Positions 17,937 through 26,910 of a stretch of DNA of 64,000 nucleotides are shown one piece after another (the first letter of the stretch is position 1; every line of letters starts with the position of its first letter). The translations under genes were made by a program, and so were the position numbers. The notes under the pieces were generated by a model. That model had not been told where the DNA came from. It ran no database searches and saw nothing but the letters and a program-made list of their open reading frames with translations. Origin of the DNA: an uncultured Eubacteriales bacterium (lineage in GTDB: Bacteria > Bacillota > Clostridia > Oscillospirales > Acutalibacteraceae); contig CAKSWC010000009.1 of assembly GCA_934511365.1 (NCBI GenBank), positions 16,638-80,637 on the forward strand, in the 5' to 3' direction.

Positions 17937-17965
17937 CGGGCAATGGTTTTCCATTGCCCGTTTTT
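17937..17965 (+). terminator. Intrinsic terminator after rpsU
   Basis: A perfect 10-bp stem (CGGGCAATGG with CCATTGCCCG), 4-base loop TTTT, then TTTTT. Confidence 0.93.
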
Positions 17966-18008
17966 GTATTGTCCCTTTGTGATTTTTTGATGAAAGGCTG
18001 TGTTCTTA

Positions 18009-19073
18009 ATGTCAATCGAAAAGCTTAAAACAATGCTCAAAAGCCGCTCTGCCGCCGCTCTCATCATGAGCGAGGAGAATGTGCGCTATTTCACGTCTTT
18101 TTCCTCAACAAACGGCTATCTTCTTGTCACCGGCGAAAACGCCTTTTTCCTCACGGACAGCCGCTATATCGAGGCGGCGCGGAACACGATTAAAACCGTT
18201 GACGGCGTTCTTCTTTTTGAAAGCTTTGAAAAGTCTCTTGTTCCTCTTGTCGGTGAACTTGGAATTAAAGTTATTTCCGTTGAAGGCGCAAGAACAACAA
18301 TTAAAAAACTTGGTGAGCTTCAGGAGTATTTTCCCGACGCCGCTTTTGAAATTCAAAAGCTTGACGGCGAAATTGACCTTCTGCGCTCAATAAAGAGCGA
18401 GGAGGAGTGCCAAAGTATCATCAAAGCGCAGCGTATAGCCGAAAAGGCGCTTGAAATGCTGCTTCCAAAAATTAAAGTCGGCGCGGCCGAACGCGAGCTT
18501 TCGCTTGAACTTGATTACACAATGCTGAAGCTCGGTGCGCAGGCACTTTCTTTTGAAACAATCGCCGTTGCCGGAAAGAACGGCTCAATGCCTCACGGTG
18601 TTCCGGGCAGCAAAAGAATTGAAAGCGGAGATTTTATCACTTTTGACTTTGGCGCCGTTTATAATAATTACCACAGCGATATGACAAGAACCTTTGCCGT
18701 TGGCGAAGTTTCGGATAAACAGCGCGATGTTTATGAAACTGTTCTCAGGGCGCAAAAAACTGCCATTGATGCTGTCAGCGCCGGAAAAAAGTGCTGCGAT
18801 ATTGATAAAATTGCAAGAGATATTATTAAGGAAAAAGGCTACGGCGAATACTTCGGCCATGGTCTCGGCCACGGAGTCGGCGTTGAAATTCATGAATTTC
18901 CCTCTGTTTCTCCGCGCAGCAATACTGTGCTTGAAAAAGGCCATATTATCACGGTCGAGCCGGGAATTTATATTCCGGGCGAATTCGGCGTCAGAATTGA
19001 AGACATGGTTTATGTTACCGAGGACGGCTGCCGGAACCTTACCGAATGTCCGAAAGAACTTTGCGTTTTGTAA
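18009..19073 (+). CDS. Xaa-Pro aminopeptidase (M24 family)
   Basis: The 354-residue protein has a creatinase-like N-terminal domain and an M24 pita-bread domain. Metal ligands are visible in ITFDFGAVYNNYHSDMTRTF (two Asp), FGHGLGHGVGVEIHEFP (His and Glu) and TVEPGIYIPGEFGVRIEDM (Glu). It should remove N-terminal residues preceding proline. A GTG at 18000 is in frame but lies only 2 bases from GAAAGG; the ATG at 18009 has the better spacing. In many Firmicutes this gene sits near efp, which is not seen here. Confidence 0.92.
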   Translation: MSIEKLKTMLKSRSAAALIMSEENVRYFTSFSSTNGYLLVTGENAFFLTDSRYIEAARNTIKTVDGVLLFESFEKSLVPLVGELGIKVISVEGARTTIKKLGELQEYFPDAAFEIQKLDGEIDLLRSIKSEEECQSIIKAQRIAEKALEMLLPKIKVGAAERELSLELDYTMLKLGAQALSFETIAVAGKNGSMPHGVPGSKRIESGDFITFDFGAVYNNYHSDMTRTFAVGEVSDKQRDVYETVLRAQKTAIDAVSAGKKCCDIDKIARDIIKEKGYGEYFGHGLGHGVGVEIHEFPSVSPRSNTVLEKGHIITVEPGIYIPGEFGVRIEDMVYVTEDGCRNLTECPKELCVL

Positions 19074-19109
19074 AAACTGCATATAATACAGTCAAAGGAG
19101 GCGGCAGAT

Positions 19110-20360
19110 ATGGAGATGATTGAAAACAGGCAGGAAAAGGAAAAAGCTCTGTTGGTTTCCGTTGATACGGGCGAATTTGACGCTGAGGTTTCAATCGACG
19201 AACTTGAAGAACTTGCGCACACGGCGGGAGCACAGGTGCTCGGAAAGCTTATCCAAAAAAAGGAGCGCCCGGAGGCCGCAACCTTTGTCGGCGCCGGAAA
19301 GCTTGCGGAAATTCTTGCTTTCTGCTCTTCAAACGATATTGATCTTTTGATTTTTGACAGCGAGCTTACCCCGTCGCAGCAGCGCAATCTTGAAAAGTAT
19401 ACCGGCGTGCGTGTCATTGACCGGACAATGCTTATTCTTGACATCTTTGCCGCGCGGGCAAGAACGGGCGAGGGCAAGCTTCAGGTGGAATTGGCTCAGC
19501 TCAAATATTCGCTCCCGCGTCTTGCCGGTCAGGGGCAATCGCTCTCTCGTCTCGGCGGCGGAATCGGAACCAGAGGCCCGGGCGAAAGCAAGCTTGAAAG
19601 CGACCGCCGCCATATCAATCGGCGCATTCAGAAGCTTGAAGAACAGCTGCGCGAGCTTGAAAAGCGCCGCGATCTTTTAAGACGGCGGCGCAAAAAAGAC
19701 GGTGTTCAAACCGTAGCTATTGTCGGATATACAAACGCCGGAAAGTCAACACTGATGAATGCGCTGACAAAGGCCGGCGTTCTTGCGGAAGATAAGCTTT
19801 TTGCAACCCTTGATCCAACTTCTCGTGCGCTGACTCTTCCGGACGGGAGGAAGGTCATGCTTGTCGATACCGTTGGTCTTATCCGCAGATTGCCGCATAA
19901 GCTTGTTGAAGCGTTTAAGTCAACACTTGAGGAGGCGGCTCAGGCTTCGGTCATCCTAAATGTTTGCGATGCATCAGACGAGCATTGTTCGGAGCATCTT
20001 GATGTTACAAAAAAACTGCTTGATGAGCTTGGCTGCGCCGGAACACCGGTGATTTCCGTGATGAACAAGTGTGACCTTGTCGGAAACATTTATTCAATGC
20101 CGACATTTGGCAAAACTGTTCTTATTTCGGCGCTGAATGAGCGTGGCTTTGATGAATTGCTTTCGGCAATCGAAAAGGAGCTTCCCCAGACGCGCAAGAC
20201 GGCCTCGCTTTTGATTCCGTTCAAAAACGGCGCGGCGGCCGCAAGAATACGGAATGAAGGCGTTGTTCACGAGGAAGAATATCGTGAGGACGGACTTTTC
20301 ATGCGTGCAACGGCGGAAATTTCTCTTCTTGACGAATATAAGGAATGGATAGTTGATTAA
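19110..20360 (+). CDS. hflX: Ribosome-associated GTPase HflX
   Basis: The 416-residue protein has the HflX N-terminal domain (LIFDSELTPSQQRNLEKYTG, VIDRTMLILDIFAARART), a glycine-rich region (LSRLGGGIGTRGPGESKLE), a coiled linker, and a G domain with VAIVGYTNAGKSTLMNALT (G1), VDTVGLIRRLPH (G3) and NKCDL (G4). HflX splits stalled 70S ribosomes. AAAGGAGG lies 8 bases before the ATG. Confidence 0.94.
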   Translation: MEMIENRQEKEKALLVSVDTGEFDAEVSIDELEELAHTAGAQVLGKLIQKKERPEAATFVGAGKLAEILAFCSSNDIDLLIFDSELTPSQQRNLEKYTGVRVIDRTMLILDIFAARARTGEGKLQVELAQLKYSLPRLAGQGQSLSRLGGGIGTRGPGESKLESDRRHINRRIQKLEEQLRELEKRRDLLRRRRKKDGVQTVAIVGYTNAGKSTLMNALTKAGVLAEDKLFATLDPTSRALTLPDGRKVMLVDTVGLIRRLPHKLVEAFKSTLEEAAQASVILNVCDASDEHCSEHLDVTKKLLDELGCAGTPVISVMNKCDLVGNIYSMPTFGKTVLISALNERGFDELLSAIEKELPQTRKTASLLIPFKNGAAAARIRNEGVVHEEEYREDGLFMRATAEISLLDEYKEWIVD

Positions 20361-20374
20361 AAATTGCCGGTGAT

Positions 20375-20890
20375 TCAAGCTACGGTGCTTTTTTCCTGAG
20401 CCTTATTCTGAGGAAAATCAAAGGTGTGCATAAAGCCGGAAAGTTCCGTGCTTGAAATGTCTCCGCCGATAACAACGCCGTCAAGAACAAGCATATTTGC
20501 CCGGATAACGCCGTCGCTGTTTTCATAGCCCGGATAGTTTTTAACATTGTATGACCAACATTTTACCCGTGCGCCTTTATATTTTTCAAGGTCGAGCTTC
20601 TGCTCTTTCTGAATAACATTATATTGATTATAAACATCGTCAAATTCTTCCGGAATAACAACCTCTTTGACCTCGGCCGGTTCCTCCTCAACCTCCCAGC
20701 CGAACTGAGAGAGAAAAGAGAGCCGCTCCTCGGCGGTGCCGGCCTTATAGACAATTCCGTTCATGCTTGCAACAGGTGCGCTTTTGCTCTTTTTAACGGC
20801 ATACACTCCGCCGATTGTTGCAAAAATCGCTACCGCTGCAATGAGCGCAACGGTTTTAAGACTTGACGATTTTACCGAAACATAAAACAT
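20375..20890 (-). CDS. DUF4830-type membrane-anchored protein
   Basis: The 171-residue protein has a single N-terminal membrane segment (about residues 10-30, SLKTVALIAAVAIFATIGGV) after a short start MFYVSVK. Residues about 55-150 resemble DUF4830: the frame opens LSFLSQFGWEVEEEP, then VVIPEEFDDVYNQYNVIQKE and VKCWSYNVKNYPGY. Function is unknown; the domain probably faces outside the cell. The start is the ATG at 20890, with AGGTGG 7 bases upstream; a longer upstream frame has no SD. It is divergent from the GH13 gene, and an ACCACTGAT motif copy lies in the 86-bp gap. Confidence 0.75.
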   Translation of the reverse strand: MFYVSVKSSSLKTVALIAAVAIFATIGGVYAVKKSKSAPVASMNGIVYKAGTAEERLSFLSQFGWEVEEEPAEVKEVVIPEEFDDVYNQYNVIQKEQKLDLEKYKGARVKCWSYNVKNYPGYENSDGVIRANMLVLDGVVIGGDISSTELSGFMHTFDFPQNKAQEKSTVA

Positions 20891-20976
20891 ATTCAGTCCA
20901 CCTTTTATCTTTTTATAGTAACCACTGATATATCCTATGCCCGTTTTGGGCGAATCATGATTCAAAGGAAGTCTTT

Positions 20977-22848
20977 ATGGAATATATACCCTTTAATTCT
21001 CGCAGTCCGCTCCACAAAACACCGTTCGGTGCAGTGAAGCAGGGCGAAAAAATTACATTCAAGGTTGTTCTTCCGCGCTCGCTTTCGTGCAGCGGCGTTG
21101 AGCTTGTTATCAAAAAAGACGGAGCAGGAGAAATGCGTTTTCCGTTTTTCTGGCTCTCAATGCAGGGCGAAAGCGAGGAATGGTGGTGTCTTGACTATGT
21201 TCAGAACGAGACCGGCCTTTATTTCTATCGTTTTGAATACACAACCCCGTGGGGAAAAACCGCAATCCGGAAAAACTCCGGCTCCTGCGGCCTTCTCAGC
21301 GGCGGAAAGAACGATTTTCAGCTTACGGTTTTTGAAAAGGACTTCCAAACGCCAAAATGGCTCAAGGGAAACATTATCTATCAGATTTTTCCCGACCGGT
21401 TCTATTGCTCCGGTGCGGAAAAGGAAAACGTACCCGCCGACCGCGTGCTACGTTCCGATTGGGGCGGCGAGCCTTGTTGGCGACCCAATGAATGCGGAAA
21501 GGTTCTCAATAACGATTATTTCTCAGGAGATCTTGAGGGCATAAAAGAAAAGCTTCCATATCTCAAAAGTCTCGGTGTCGGCTGCATATATCTCAACCCG
21601 ATTTTTGAGGCGCAGAGCAATCACCGTTATGACACATCTGATTATGAAAAGGTTGACAGCGTTCTCGGAACCGAGGATAGCCTCAAAGAACTTTGCGCCG
21701 AGGCGGAAAAACTCGGAATTTCAATTATTCTTGACGGCGTTTTCAGTCATACAGGAGATGACAGCCGATATTTTAACCGCCGCGGAAGGTATGACACGGT
21801 TGGTGCGTATCAGTCGGAAAAATCGCCGTTTTTCAGCTGGTATACTTTCCGCTCCTGGCCGTATGATTACAAATGCTGGTGGAATTTTGAAACGCTTCCG
21901 GAGGTCAACGAGGAAAACGAAAGTTTTATAAACTTCATAACCGGAGAAAACGGCGTTGCAAGGCGCTGGCTCAAAGCCGGTGTGCGCGGCTGGCGGCTTG
22001 ATGTTGCGGACGAACTTCCGGATAAATTTCTCGATGAGTTCCGCAAAGCCGTAAAAAGCGAAAAGAGCGATGCGCTCATTCTCGGTGAGGTTTGGGAGGA
22101 CGCTTCAAACAAGTGCAGCTACTCCCAGAGGCGGCGATATCTTCAGGGCGCACAGCTTGATTCTGTGATGAATTATCCCTTCTCCGAGGCGATTTTAAGC
22201 TTCATCAGAAGCGGAATTGTTGAAGGCTTTTCTGAAAAGATACTCACCGTGCTTGAAAATTATCCGAAATGCGTTGTTGATGTTCTGATGAATCATATCG
22301 GAACTCACGACACAATGAGGGCAATCACCGCCCTTGCCGGCGAAAGCTGCGAGGGACGCGACCGCCTTTGGCAGAGCGAACGTGCGCTCTCTTTTGAACA
22401 GTATGAAAGGGGAGTCAGGCTCCTTAAAATTGCAGCCGCAATCCAATATACGCTTCCGGGCGTGCCGTCGCTATATTACGGTGATGAAGCCGGAATGCAG
22501 GGCTATAAAGACCCGTTCAACCGCGTTTGTTACCCATGGGGAAGCGAAAATCAAGATTTGCTTTCATATTACAAAAAGCTCGGGGAAATCCGCAAAGAAT
22601 GCCATTGCCTTAAAGAGGGAACATTTTTCACCGTTTCGGAAATGCTCTCCTGCCTTGCGTTCACGCGGCAGGATAAAACGGACCGAATTTTTATTGTTGT
22701 CAACCGTAATGAGCAGGAAATAGACTATTATCTTCCCGAAGAATGGAAAAACGCACAGTCGCTTCTCGGCGAAAAGGTGAGAAACGGTTCTGTGCATCTT
22801 CCGGCACTTTCGGCCGCGATTTTAAAAATGGAGGTTAACGCAAAATGA
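20977..22848 (+). CDS. Glycoside hydrolase family 13 (neopullulanase/cyclomaltodextrinase-like)
   Basis: This 623-residue alpha-glucan hydrolase has an N-terminal beta-sandwich (about 1-120), then the GH13 barrel starting NIIYQIFPDRFYC. Conserved regions are LDGVFSHTGD, RGWRLDVADELPD (nucleophile Asp342), ILGEVWEDA (acid/base Glu371) and LMNHIGTHDTMR (third carboxylate). No signal peptide is visible, so it probably acts on imported maltodextrins or cyclodextrins in the cytoplasm. Exact specificity cannot be read from sequence. Its stop overlaps prmA by 4 bases, an odd pairing with a ribosome-modification gene. Confidence 0.9.
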   Translation: MEYIPFNSRSPLHKTPFGAVKQGEKITFKVVLPRSLSCSGVELVIKKDGAGEMRFPFFWLSMQGESEEWWCLDYVQNETGLYFYRFEYTTPWGKTAIRKNSGSCGLLSGGKNDFQLTVFEKDFQTPKWLKGNIIYQIFPDRFYCSGAEKENVPADRVLRSDWGGEPCWRPNECGKVLNNDYFSGDLEGIKEKLPYLKSLGVGCIYLNPIFEAQSNHRYDTSDYEKVDSVLGTEDSLKELCAEAEKLGISIILDGVFSHTGDDSRYFNRRGRYDTVGAYQSEKSPFFSWYTFRSWPYDYKCWWNFETLPEVNEENESFINFITGENGVARRWLKAGVRGWRLDVADELPDKFLDEFRKAVKSEKSDALILGEVWEDASNKCSYSQRRRYLQGAQLDSVMNYPFSEAILSFIRSGIVEGFSEKILTVLENYPKCVVDVLMNHIGTHDTMRAITALAGESCEGRDRLWQSERALSFEQYERGVRLLKIAAAIQYTLPGVPSLYYGDEAGMQGYKDPFNRVCYPWGSENQDLLSYYKKLGEIRKECHCLKEGTFFTVSEMLSCLAFTRQDKTDRIFIVVNRNEQEIDYYLPEEWKNAQSLLGEKVRNGSVHLPALSAAILKMEVNAK

Positions 22849-23765
22849 GCGAATGGACAGAAGTAAAAATCAGCGTAAAGGCTGATGATGTTGAAAAGGC
22901 CGGCGATATTGCAACGATGGTTGTGCCTTACGGAATATACATCGAAGATTACCGCGACCTTGAAGAGCAGGCGTGGGAAATTGCCCATATTGATTTAATT
23001 GACGAAGAACTTTTGAAAAAGGACAGAACAAAAGCCTTTGTTCATGTCTATATCTCCCCGGAGGAGAATCCTCTTGAGGCTGTTTCTTTCCTGCGCGAAA
23101 GACTCTCGGCCGAAGGTATTGAAAACGAGATTGAAACGAATGAATGCAAAAAAGAGGAGTGGGAGAACAACTGGAAGCAGTATTTCCACGCGATGCCCGT
23201 TGGAAAAAGGCTGCTTATCCGTCCGCTTTGGGAGGACGCCGACCCGCAGGGACGAACTGTTTTGAGCATTGAACCCGGTCTTGCTTTTGGTTCCGGTACC
23301 CACGAAACAACACGTCTGTGTCTTGAAACGCTTGAAAAATACATTACGCCGGACACCGAGGTTCTTGATGTCGGCTGCGGCAGCGGAATCCTTTCGGTCG
23401 CATCGCTTCTTCTCGGCGCAAAAAGGGCAGTAGGTGTTGATATTGACGCGCTCGCCGTTAAAACAGCAAAGGAAAACGGACTGACAAACGGCTTCAAGGA
23501 ACCGGAATACACCGTCCTTGAGGGCAATCTGACCGATAAGGTGAGAGGAAAGTTTGACGTTGTTGTGGCCAATATTGTTGCGGACGTTATCATAATGTTC
23601 TGCAAGGACGTTGCGTCCTTCATGAAAGACGGTGCGGTGTTCATCACAAGCGGAATTATCGACACAAAAGAACAGGACGTGGTTTCCGCGTTCAAAAAGT
23701 ACGGTTTTAAAATTAAAGCACGCCACAGTGACAAAGGCTGGGTTTGCTTTGAGTGCGAAAGATAA
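22845..23765 (+). CDS. prmA: Ribosomal protein L11 methyltransferase
   Basis: The 306-residue protein matches PrmA: a substrate-binding N-terminal domain, the signature EPGLAFGSGTHETTRLCLE, then a SAM-binding Rossmann fold with VLDVGCGSGILSVASLLLGA and VVANIVADVI. It trimethylates lysines and the N-terminus of ribosomal protein L11. The ATG overlaps the GH13 stop by 4 bases. Confidence 0.94.
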   Translation: MSEWTEVKISVKADDVEKAGDIATMVVPYGIYIEDYRDLEEQAWEIAHIDLIDEELLKKDRTKAFVHVYISPEENPLEAVSFLRERLSAEGIENEIETNECKKEEWENNWKQYFHAMPVGKRLLIRPLWEDADPQGRTVLSIEPGLAFGSGTHETTRLCLETLEKYITPDTEVLDVGCGSGILSVASLLLGAKRAVGVDIDALAVKTAKENGLTNGFKEPEYTVLEGNLTDKVRGKFDVVVANIVADVIIMFCKDVASFMKDGAVFITSGIIDTKEQDVVSAFKKYGFKIKARHSDKGWVCFECER

Positions 23766-23802
23766 GGCGTATAGCCGTGTGTCTGCCCGTTCTTGAGCGG
23801 TA

Positions 23803-24525
23803 TCAAAGGCTTTGGGTCAGATGCTTAATGATTCCGAGCAGCAGCATATGTGCCGGATAGAAAAAGTAAAAAACATATTTGCTTTTTTTGCCCGGCTTCA
23901 CGTTTTCGTCATATGCCGAAAGGAGCGGGAGGCTCAAAAATGTTCCGAGTGTAAAAAGGCAGGAGAAAAGACTTTTTGAAAGTCCGGCACCGTTTTCAAG
24001 TGACCCAAGAAAAATGTATGCCGTATAAGCGAAAGAAACAAGCGAAAAAAGCAGCAGCATTTTCTTTTTGTCGCTGCTGTATCTGTAAAATATCACGCTC
24101 CAAAGCACCGCAAAAAAGCACCAATCGGATTTAAATGTTGCTGCGGCGCAGAGGAAAACCATGATAATGCGAACCGGCGTTTCTTCAATTTTTGCCTCGG
24201 CGCAGACGGCAAGCAGAGCAAAAAACAGCGTAAAAATCATGTTCAGAGGGAATTCGTTGATTTTCTGGCCGTGCATAACGCACCAAGGATATTGCGAAAT
24301 GAGCGCAAAGATAAGCAGCCGTAAGAGGTATTTTTTAACATTTTTCGTGTGCATAAAGCCTTGTGCAATAAAATAACACATTATCGGTGCGGTGATACGG
24401 CCGACAATATGAAAAACCTGCGCAACGGGGGAGTTGAAGCTCAAAAACGTCCACGCAAAATGGTCAAGAAGCATTGCTGCAATCGCAATGTATTTTATTT
24501 TATCACCGGAAAGTTTTTTCTTCAT
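23803..24525 (-). CDS. TraX-family integral membrane protein
   Basis: The 240-residue protein opens KIKYIAIAAMLLDHFAWTFL, the conserved TraX start, and has about seven hydrophobic segments. Family features include FHIVGRITAPIMCYFIAQGF and LISQYPWC. F-plasmid TraX N-acetylates pilin; chromosomal Firmicute copies have no established role. No conjugation genes lie nearby. The start is ATG 24525 with AAGGTGA 6-7 bases upstream; a longer in-frame extension to 24603 lacks an SD. Confidence 0.88.
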   Translation of the reverse strand: MKKKLSGDKIKYIAIAAMLLDHFAWTFLSFNSPVAQVFHIVGRITAPIMCYFIAQGFMHTKNVKKYLLRLLIFALISQYPWCVMHGQKINEFPLNMIFTLFFALLAVCAEAKIEETPVRIIMVFLCAAATFKSDWCFFAVLWSVIFYRYSSDKKKMLLLFSLVSFAYTAYIFLGSLENGAGLSKSLFSCLFTLGTFLSLPLLSAYDENVKPGKKSKYVFYFFYPAHMLLLGIIKHLTQSL

Positions 24526-24938
24526 CTCGTTCACCTTCTTTTCAGTAATTATACAATATATCCGCCTTGCGGTCAACAGGGATAGCCTCCTGCCAAGCTG
24601 CACATAAGGCGGAATTTTTTTGCCCTGTTTAACTGTAATTTAAATATCTAAGGTATCCTTTTGAAAAAGAGAAAAGTATTTTTTTGACTTTAAAGTCAGA
24701 TTAAGGAAACAATGGCATAATCTTCCTAACGGTGAATGATGACTCACTAATTTATGCAATATCAACAAAATGTTGTGAAATTAATTTACATTTTGTACAA
24801 TGCAGCTATAGACATTTTTGGTAAAAACATGATAATATGTTAACACAAAGTTAACAAGCGGTCAGTTCAATCACCGTGAATGCCGGCAAAAGGCCGGAAC
24901 ATCCTCAAATTAGATTAAATATGTAAGGAGATGCCATT
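24526..24938. promoter_or_regulatory. 413-bp divergent intergenic region with operator-like repeats
   Basis: No ORF is convincing here. A perfect 14-bp palindrome, TGACTTTAAAGTCA, is at 24685-24698. Two GTTAAC sites lie 11 bp apart (24839-24844 and 24850-24855), one helical turn. Candidate promoters for the downstream acyltransferase are TTGTGA/TACAAT (24773-24801, 17-bp spacer) and TAGACA/GATAAT (24809-24836, 16-bp spacer). A small hairpin CCGGC-aaaag-GCCGG lies near 24885. Confidence 0.5.
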
Positions 24939-25895
24939 ATGACTATTACAAACACAGAATACTTCGGAATCCAGAGAAAAATTGTTGCCAACATGACAAC
25001 TGAGTCATGGCAGAACATTCCTCACGTTACTTATATGTATGAGCCGGATGTTACAAAGTTTTTCAAAGAGTATAAAAGACTCAATCAGAACCGTTCCGGT
25101 GAAGAAAAAATTACCTTCAACACGCTCATGCTTAAAGTTATCTCAGAGGGACTCAAAGCGGCCCCAATTATGAATTCCCACATTGAATTTGACAAAAAGC
25201 TTGTTCGCGGAAGAATCGACACCTTTTCCGATATAAACATCTCAATGCCGACAATTCTTCCGAATGGAAAGATGATGACGATTAACCTGCGTGATTTCGG
25301 AAACAAGAACCTTGACGAAATGACAACGTATATCAATGATGTCCGTCGCCGTGCAGAAAAAACCAACCTTACCGAGGCCATGTATTCGGTATCTTTTGAT
25401 AACACAATGAAAAACCTTAAAAAAGGAAGAATCTTCCAGACAATCGGAAGGCTTTACGGCGCAAACTTTGGAAAATGCAAAATTTCTCATTTCCGCGGAA
25501 AAGCAAAACGTGAATATGAAAGCATTCCGGAAACCGAGCGCCTCACAATCAAGGACCTTGAGCAGGGAACCGTAACCGTTTCAAACATCGGTTCAACCTA
25601 TCTTGCTCAGCGCGGAGCAACCGCACTTCTTGAAATTGTTCCGCCGCAGGTCTGCGCGCTTTCCGTTGGCGCTGTGCTTGAAAAGCCGCTTGTTGTTAAA
25701 AAGAGTGATGGCAGAAAAGAAATTGAAGCAAGAAGCGTTCTTCCAATCTGCATTGCCTTCGACCACAGGGCACTTGACTTCGGAGAGATTGTTCCGTTCA
25801 TGAAGCGCCTTGATGAAATTTTTGAGCACCCCTCGGTTATCCGTTCATGGGTATCGGACAGCGATGAAAACAAGGTTTTCTCTGTTGTTGCCTGA
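24939..25895 (+). CDS. 2-oxoacid dehydrogenase E2-type acyltransferase catalytic domain, stand-alone
   Basis: The 318-residue protein aligns with the catalytic (CAT-like) domain of E2 dihydrolipoyl acyltransferases. It has FNTLMLKVISEGLKAAPIMN, DINISMPTILPNGKMM, GTVTVSNIGSTYLAQRGATA and the catalytic DHRALDFGE motif, where His and Asp are kept but the usual Gly after Asp is Phe. It lacks lipoyl and E1/E3-binding domains, and no E1 or E3 genes are near. It may transfer an acyl group from CoA to an unknown acceptor. AAGGAG lies 9 bases before the ATG. Confidence 0.82.
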   Translation: MTITNTEYFGIQRKIVANMTTESWQNIPHVTYMYEPDVTKFFKEYKRLNQNRSGEEKITFNTLMLKVISEGLKAAPIMNSHIEFDKKLVRGRIDTFSDINISMPTILPNGKMMTINLRDFGNKNLDEMTTYINDVRRRAEKTNLTEAMYSVSFDNTMKNLKKGRIFQTIGRLYGANFGKCKISHFRGKAKREYESIPETERLTIKDLEQGTVTVSNIGSTYLAQRGATALLEIVPPQVCALSVGAVLEKPLVVKKSDGRKEIEARSVLPICIAFDHRALDFGEIVPFMKRLDEIFEHPSVIRSWVSDSDENKVFSVVA

Positions 25896-25942
25896 TTAAA
25901 ACAGACATCCTCTCTCCCCTTTTTATAAATCTTTTCTTGCGG

Positions 25943-25978
25943 TTCGGCAGTCATCGAAAGGTGGCTGCCGAATCGTTT
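25943..25978 (+). terminator. Intrinsic terminator after the acyltransferase gene
   Basis: An 8-bp stem TTCGGCAG/CTGCCGAA with a 14-base loop is followed by TCGTTTGTT. The T-run is imperfect. Confidence 0.6.
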
Positions 25979-26029
25979 GTTCTAAGAAACGCCGAATCGG
26001 AATAACATTTTGGGAAAGGTTGTGAGTCG

Positions 26030-26647
26030 ATGAAAAAAACAATCAGGCTTTTGCCGCTTTTTTTGCTGCTTTTTGCGCTCTGCTCGTGCGGCTCCCTCAA
26101 AGCGGCAAACATTGCTCTTTTTGCTGAAAGATATAATTCATTTGGCGGAGAAAAGCTTTCATATCCGGCTTTGAGCGCGGCGGAAAGGGATGGAAAAACC
26201 GAATACTCCTTTGTTGCCTCTGCCGATGAATCCGGCGGAAAAAAGGTTCTTGTAACGCTGCTTGCCGATGAAAACAAAAGACTTTTTGAATGCAGACTTG
26301 TGATTGCAAAAACAGACGGAAAAAGGAAAGCCGCCCTCAACGAGGCGGACATTGACCGCTTTGTCAATTCGTGTGAAAGAGTATTCTGCGGCTTTTCGGG
26401 CGTGGAATATGAAAAAGCGAAAGACGTTGTTTCCTTGCTAAAGATTCGTGAAAACTTTTTATCATCCGGAGAAAATACCGCGCAAAGCGGCGAATACTAT
26501 GCCGCCTTTCTTTCTAACGAGATATGCTGCGATGTAATATTCCGCAACAACTACCTCAAAAAAACCGAGGAAACCGAAAAGCCGGAGAGCCGTGCTGTCT
26601 ATGACAGCACAACAAACATTCGCACCGATACAGTGCCGCATAAATGA
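26030..26647 (+). CDS. Predicted lipoprotein of unknown function
   Basis: The 205-residue protein begins with a lipoprotein signal, KKTIRLLPLFLLLFALCSC, with the lipid-modified cysteine at about position 20 (lipobox L-C-S-C). The mature part is about 180 residues, rich in charged residues, with no domain I recognise. It is probably anchored on the outer face of the membrane. The gene is followed by a bidirectional terminator, so it is the end of its unit. Confidence 0.65.
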   Translation: MKKTIRLLPLFLLLFALCSCGSLKAANIALFAERYNSFGGEKLSYPALSAAERDGKTEYSFVASADESGGKKVLVTLLADENKRLFECRLVIAKTDGKRKAALNEADIDRFVNSCERVFCGFSGVEYEKAKDVVSLLKIRENFLSSGENTAQSGEYYAAFLSNEICCDVIFRNNYLKKTEETEKPESRAVYDSTTNIRTDTVPHK

Positions 26648-26656
26648 CAAAAACGG

Positions 26657-26690
26657 GGGGCTGTCGCATTTTGATGCAGACAGCCCCTTT
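26657..26690. terminator. Bidirectional intrinsic terminator
   Basis: A 9-bp stem GGGGCTGTC/GACAGCCCC encloses a further GCAT/ATGC stem. T-rich sequence follows on both strands, which suits the convergent genes on either side. Confidence 0.85.
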
Positions 26691-26696
26691 AACTTA

Positions 26697-26909
26697 TTAT
26701 TTATTTGTTTTTTTTGTGGCTTTTTTCTTGTGGCCGGTGTCATCAATGTAATATGTGTTTTCAAGCTGAGAAACGAGGCTTTCTTTGAATGAGTCAATAT
26801 AAAGCCGGCGCAGCTTTTGGCGTTCCTCCTGCTCCTGCTCCGTGAGACAACCCGCCTTTGCTTTCCTTGAAAGTTCATTGATTCTGTTTATTTGTTCCTG
26901 CGTTACCAT
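26697..26909 (-). CDS. DUF896 (YnzC-like) small protein
   Basis: The 70-residue protein begins TQEQINRINELSRKAKAGCL and continues EQEQEERQKLRRLYIDSFKE, the two-helix DUF896 pattern known from Bacillus YnzC. It is a cytoplasmic helical hairpin of uncertain role; some relatives are SOS-linked. It lies one base downstream of the ArsC-like gene and is probably translated from the same mRNA. Confidence 0.88.
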   Translation of the reverse strand: MVTQEQINRINELSRKAKAGCLTEQEQEERQKLRRLYIDSFKESLVSQLENTYYIDDTGHKKKATKKTNK

Positions 26910-26910
26910 C

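Noticed and set aside
22995..23806. Two long minus-strand frames opposite prmA
   Set aside because: Antisense shadows of a well-supported gene; no family features.
26592..26792. 66-codon plus-strand frame across the terminator and DUF896 gene
   Set aside because: It spans a bidirectional terminator and is antisense to DUF896; no SD.
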